Both the position numbers and the translations under genes were made by a program. This document shows positions 60,694 to 64,000 of a stretch of DNA of 64,000 bases, one piece after another (the stretch's first letter is position 1; each line of letters begins with the position of its first letter). The DNA is from Desulfuromusa kysingii (GTDB taxonomy: Bacteria; Desulfobacterota; Desulfuromonadia; Desulfuromonadales; Geopsychrobacteraceae), in NCBI RefSeq assembly GCF_900107645.1, contig NZ_FNQN01000001.1, positions 80,885-144,884 on the forward strand. The letters are read 5' to 3'. The notes beneath the pieces are model-generated. The model did no database searches, was not told the origin of the DNA, and was given only the letters and a program-made list of their open reading frames with translations.

Positions 60694-62025
60694 ATGAATT
60701 TTAGAACTTTTTTGCAAAACTTAGCGGCAGCAGATCAACTTCAGAAAGTATTAGCTGTTGTTGACCCACATTTGGAATTAGCGGCCCTGTGTCGTCGTGA
60801 GTTTGCAAAGGATGATGGTGGCAAGGCGCTACTGTTTAGCAAGGTGAAAGGATCCAGTTTTCCTGTCATCGCTAATATATTCGGATCGGAACGGAGGACT
60901 GGTCTTCTCCTTCATAGTGATAACTTCGATATTTTTGCCGGGAAAGTTATCAGATTGCTCAATCAACAGTCGGGGACAGTTGAACAGCGGATGCAGTTTG
61001 ATCTTCCCACCCCCTCTGTTACGCCGACAACATACAATTTAGCAGCGCCTCTGGATTTGACCGCACTGCCATCAATCAAGACATGGCCGCAGGAAGGTGG
61101 GCGCTATCTCAACCTTGCTTTGGCTTTAACCGAAGATATCGAAACGAAGCAACAGAATCTTGGTTTATACCGGGCTCAGGTCATGGCCCCTGATCTTCTG
61201 GCGCTCAACTTTTCCCCCAATTCTGGTGCTGCGCAACATTTTGTCGTGGCCGCTAAGGCAAAAAAAGCGCTGCCAATAAGTCTGGTTCTCGGCTCAGATC
61301 CGGCGTTGATTTGGGTTGCCGCCGCACCTTTGCCGGAAAATTGTAATGAGTTTGCTTTTCACGACGCACTATTTTCTATGAACACCCAATTTACAGCTGG
61401 ACTGTCTCAGCCCTTAGCGGTCCCAGCTGATGCGGAAATAATTATTGAAGGAGAGATCATCCCTGACAAAGTTGTGCTGGAAGGGCCGTTTGGAAACCAT
61501 ACCGGGCAATATGTCACCCGGTCTGACTGTCCGTTAATGCGGGTCACTGCCATCCGTTGTCGCTCGAGGGCATTGATGCCAACAACAGTTGTTGGACCAC
61601 CCCAGAGCGAGAACGTCAATTTGGGCAGAGCCAATGAAATATTGTTGCGCGAGATGATCAAAATTGATTTCCCCCAGGTTTGTAATCTAATGCAACCGTT
61701 AGTGACGATTTTTCATGGAGTTACGTTGTTAACGGTGCAACAGCAGTCGATGCGCAAGAACCGGGAGCTGCTGACTGCTCTGTGGGAAAACAGCCCACTG
61801 CGCAGGTCACCATTACTGGTTCTGCTGGATGAAGATATCGAATTAACCTCGCTGTCACAATGTTGGTGGCGGACGATCAATCGTTTAAAAGAGCCACGAA
61901 TCTATCGACATGGACACCAACTTGGGATTGATGCAACAGGTGTATCGCCGTCAACATTGGTGACCGAGGATCAATTAACCCGTGACCTGTTGCTGCGCCG
62001 CAAGGACGAATATTATCAATGTTAG
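60694..62025 (+). CDS. Second, shorter UbiD-family decarboxylase-like protein
   Basis: A 443-residue protein. The UbiD core is recognisable: LPSIKTWPQEGGRYLNLAL, NLGLYRAQVM, EGPFGNHTGQYVTRSD with the catalytic Glu, and MPTTVVGPPQSENVNLG. It is about 170 residues shorter than the paralogue at 34.7-36.5 kb, chiefly at the C-terminus. A -10 like TAGAAT lies 6 nt before the ATG and AGGAG touches it, so the mRNA may be nearly leaderless. Menaquinone or aromatic-acid decarboxylation is possible; activity is unproven. Its stop overlaps the next gene. Confidence 0.82.
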   Translation: MNFRTFLQNLAAADQLQKVLAVVDPHLELAALCRREFAKDDGGKALLFSKVKGSSFPVIANIFGSERRTGLLLHSDNFDIFAGKVIRLLNQQSGTVEQRMQFDLPTPSVTPTTYNLAAPLDLTALPSIKTWPQEGGRYLNLALALTEDIETKQQNLGLYRAQVMAPDLLALNFSPNSGAAQHFVVAAKAKKALPISLVLGSDPALIWVAAAPLPENCNEFAFHDALFSMNTQFTAGLSQPLAVPADAEIIIEGEIIPDKVVLEGPFGNHTGQYVTRSDCPLMRVTAIRCRSRALMPTTVVGPPQSENVNLGRANEILLREMIKIDFPQVCNLMQPLVTIFHGVTLLTVQQQSMRKNRELLTALWENSPLRRSPLLVLLDEDIELTSLSQCWWRTINRLKEPRIYRHGHQLGIDATGVSPSTLVTEDQLTRDLLLRRKDEYYQC

Positions 62026-63860
62026 ACGATCCACGAAGCAGACAGACAATGCCAGCTGCAGATCTAAGTGATTCTGTAGAACAGACTCTCAATGATGTCT
62101 TTGGCTATCAATCCTTCCGTACCTTTCAGAAGGAAATTGTCCACAGCCTGATACAGGGAAAAGATGCCTTTGTCCTGATGCCAACAGGTGGCGGAAAATC
62201 CATCTGCTTTCAAATTCCGGCGCTTCATCGCCGCGGCACGGCTATTGTTGTGTCACCACTAATCTCGTTGATGAAGGACCAGGTTGATGCGTTGCGGGTC
62301 AATGGTGTTAAAGCCGCTTGTTGCAATTCATCTCTTGGTGCCGGTGAGCTGCGTGAAGTGATGGCACAATTACAAGCAGATCAGCTCGACCTTGTCTATG
62401 TGGCTCCAGAACGGTTATTGAGCGCTGACTTTCTGCAACTCCTGCAACGGATTGAAATCAGCCTCTTTGCTGTGGATGAGGCCCACTGCGTCTCTCAATG
62501 GGGGCACGATTTTCGCCCGGAGTATGTTGGCCTGGGACGGTTGCGCGATTATTTTCCCGCTGTCCCTATGGTCGCGCTGACAGCGACGGCTGAGAAACAG
62601 ACCCGGTTGGATATCATCAATCATCTCCACCTCGAAAATGCCCATCAAGTTATCGCCAGCTTTGATCGACCCAATATCCGCTATACAGTGATTGATAAGA
62701 GCAAACCCTATCAACAGCTAGGGGTGTTTCTGCAACATCATCAGCACGAATCGGGGATAATATATTGCTTAAGCCGCAAACGAGTCGATGAGGTCGCGAA
62801 AAAGTTGCGTCAGGACGGCTTCAAGGCCGCAGCCTATCATGCGGGATTATCGGCCAATGAACGTAAACAGGTGCAGGACGATTTCATCCGTGACGATTTG
62901 CCGATTGTGGTAGCGACGGTTGCTTTCGGGATGGGTATTGACAAGCCAAATGTCCGCTTTGTGGTTCACTATGATCTGCCTAAAAATTTGGAAAGTTATT
63001 ATCAGGAGACAGGCCGTGCGGGGCGGGATGGTTTGCCTGCAGAAGCGTTACTGCTGTTTGGCTATGGCGATATTGCCATCAGCCGTGGGTTGATCGAAAA
63101 GGGGGGCAACCCGGAACAGAAACGGATTGAAATTCACAAGTTAAATGCAATGGTTGGATTTGCTGAATCCGGGACCTGTCGTCGCCGGGCTTTATTGGGA
63201 TATTTTGGCGAAACGTTGGAAGACGATTGCGGAAATTGCGATATTTGTCTTAATCCCCCGCAACGTTACGATGCCAGCGAAGATGCCCGCAAGGCACTTT
63301 CCTGTGTCTATCGGGTTGGGCAGCGTTTTGGCATAGGCCATGTGATCGAGGTGTTGCGGGGAGCCAAAACTCAAAGGATCTTTGATTTGCACCATGAACA
63401 GCTTTCCACCTATGGAATAGGTCGCGAACAGAGCCAAGACCATTGGAGCCACCTGCTGCGGCAACTGATCCATTATGGTTATCTGGAGCAAGATATTGGC
63501 AATTACTCCGTCCTGAAACTGACCGAAGCCGCGAGACCACTATTGCGCGGGGAAGCAGAGCTGACAATCACCAAACCGCGGGTGAAACCGGGGAGGAAAA
63601 AACGACCAGAGCGGAAGATTGTTGGTCTTGAATATGATCAAGAACTGTTTAACCAGTTACGCACTCTCCGTAAAAAAATTGCCGATCGAGATCAGGTTCC
63701 GCCCTATATTGTTTTTGGTGATGCCAGTTTAGCTGAGATGGCAGCCACCCTACCCACAGATCAGGAAACATTTTTACAAATTAATGGTGTAGGTCAAGCA
63801 AAGTTACAACGCTATGGACATGAATTTATAGAAGAAATTATCAGTTTCATGTGCAGATGA
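62019..63860 (+). CDS. recQ: ATP-dependent DNA helicase RecQ
   Basis: A 613-residue protein. Walker A MPTGGGKSICFQIPAL, DEAHCVSQWGHDFRPEY, VATVAFGMGIDKPNVRF and YYQETGRAGRDGLPAEALL are the helicase core. The zinc-binding subdomain has CRRRALLGYFGE and CGNCDIC, then a winged helix and a C-terminal HRDC domain (LRTLRKKIADRDQVPPYIVF). It resolves recombination intermediates. The start at 62019 overlaps the UbiD-like stop; ATG 62049 is an alternative and neither has a clear ribosome site. Confidence 0.95.
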   Translation: MLDDPRSRQTMPAADLSDSVEQTLNDVFGYQSFRTFQKEIVHSLIQGKDAFVLMPTGGGKSICFQIPALHRRGTAIVVSPLISLMKDQVDALRVNGVKAACCNSSLGAGELREVMAQLQADQLDLVYVAPERLLSADFLQLLQRIEISLFAVDEAHCVSQWGHDFRPEYVGLGRLRDYFPAVPMVALTATAEKQTRLDIINHLHLENAHQVIASFDRPNIRYTVIDKSKPYQQLGVFLQHHQHESGIIYCLSRKRVDEVAKKLRQDGFKAAAYHAGLSANERKQVQDDFIRDDLPIVVATVAFGMGIDKPNVRFVVHYDLPKNLESYYQETGRAGRDGLPAEALLLFGYGDIAISRGLIEKGGNPEQKRIEIHKLNAMVGFAESGTCRRRALLGYFGETLEDDCGNCDICLNPPQRYDASEDARKALSCVYRVGQRFGIGHVIEVLRGAKTQRIFDLHHEQLSTYGIGREQSQDHWSHLLRQLIHYGYLEQDIGNYSVLKLTEAARPLLRGEAELTITKPRVKPGRKKRPERKIVGLEYDQELFNQLRTLRKKIADRDQVPPYIVFGDASLAEMAATLPTDQETFLQINGVGQAKLQRYGHEFIEEIISFMCR

Positions 63861-64000
63861 TATAGCCACCAAGGCGCCAAGGACACTAAGAAAAACACAT
63901 TCAAAAGAATATAACGCAGAGCCGGAGAGTTGGAGAGAAGATCAAAATGAACAGAGGTCTTTTCTGAGATTTAAAAATAGGTACAAGAATTTATAATGGT
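63861..64000. repeat. Short-unit purine-rich repeat remnant after recQ
   Basis: Bases 63867-63890 are three 8-bp units of the form CACCAAGG, CGCCAAGG, ACACTAAG; 63915-63938 are three units CGCAGAGC, CGGAGAGT, TGGAGAGA. The style resembles the intergenic 'accaagg / cgcagag' repeats I recall from many proteobacterial genomes. No gene is seen in this end piece. Confidence 0.5.

Noticed and set aside
1..64000. CRISPR array, tRNA or rRNA genes, insertion sequences, prophage genes
   Set aside because: No regular spacer-repeat pattern, cloverleaf-like sequence, transposase or integrase was found on reading both strands; a dedicated scan would be needed to exclude very short or degenerate cases.

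Overview
The window reads as a chromosomal segment of an anaerobic respiratory bacterium of the Desulfuromonadia (Geobacter / Desulfuromonas relatives). The evidence is the combination of a nine-heme CbcL-type cytochrome b/c quinone oxidoreductase, SfrA/SfrB-type NAD(P)H oxidoreductase subunits, an NrfC/NrfD-type cytochrome complex, an Etf:quinone oxidoreductase with CCG domains, a stand-alone ATP synthase Fo operon and heme-bearing periplasmic sensors. Gene density is high. I see no rRNA, tRNA, CRISPR array, insertion sequence or prophage.

Layout. 1-3.9 kb (minus): a partial radC, an SGNH lipoprotein and a DinG-type helicase carrying its own JAB domain. 4.0-8.0 kb (minus): an electron-transfer operon (membrane Etf:quinone oxidoreductase, EtfB, EtfA, SCP2-like protein) facing a MerR regulator plus thioesterase, with a 14-bp operator-like repeat on both sides. 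9.3-18 kb: mixed housekeeping and transport genes (secreted protein, TIKI/TraB-like membrane protein, AsmA-like protein, HxlR regulator with a YhdH/AcuI-type reductase, MFS, TatD, TcdA, TSUP). 18.1-22.9 kb: def-fmt-htpX-rsmB-rpe-lipoprotein. 23.2-27.8 kb: sfrB-sfrA. 28.0-29.7 kb: atpZ-atpI-atpB-atpE (Fo without F1). 30.0-33.6 kb: cbcL, a small membrane protein, an isochorismatase-family hydrolase, a DksA-type zinc-finger protein and a YdcZ-like protein. 33.7-36.5 kb (minus): UbiD-type decarboxylase and cysM. 36.7-39.7 kb: a heme-motif histidine kinase convergent with a sigma-54 response regulator. 40.2-46.2 kb: a quinone-linked cytochrome/Fe-S/NrfD complex with three tiny membrane proteins, a degenerate receiver and an orphan heme-motif sensor. 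46.3-50.2 kb: ppiC, a methyltransferase, an ABC exporter and hslO. 50.4-60.6 kb: nuoABCDHIJKLMN with no nuoE, nuoF or nuoG. 60.7-63.9 kb: a second UbiD-family gene and recQ.

How it fits together. Much of the window handles electrons around the menaquinone pool: EtfAB and its membrane partner deliver electrons from acyl-CoA oxidation, complex I and SfrAB handle low-potential and nicotinamide electrons, CbcL and the NrfD-type complex move quinol electrons towards the periplasm, and Fo belongs to the ATP synthase. The most interesting pattern is a 13-bp double palindrome, GYATACWGTATAC, upstream of sfrBA, of the NrfD-type cluster and of the nuo operon. With the missing NADH-input module of complex I and the NuoF/NuoG-like make-up of SfrBA, it suggests these units are co-regulated and perhaps functionally linked. 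All functional assignments come from reading motifs; no database search was run.
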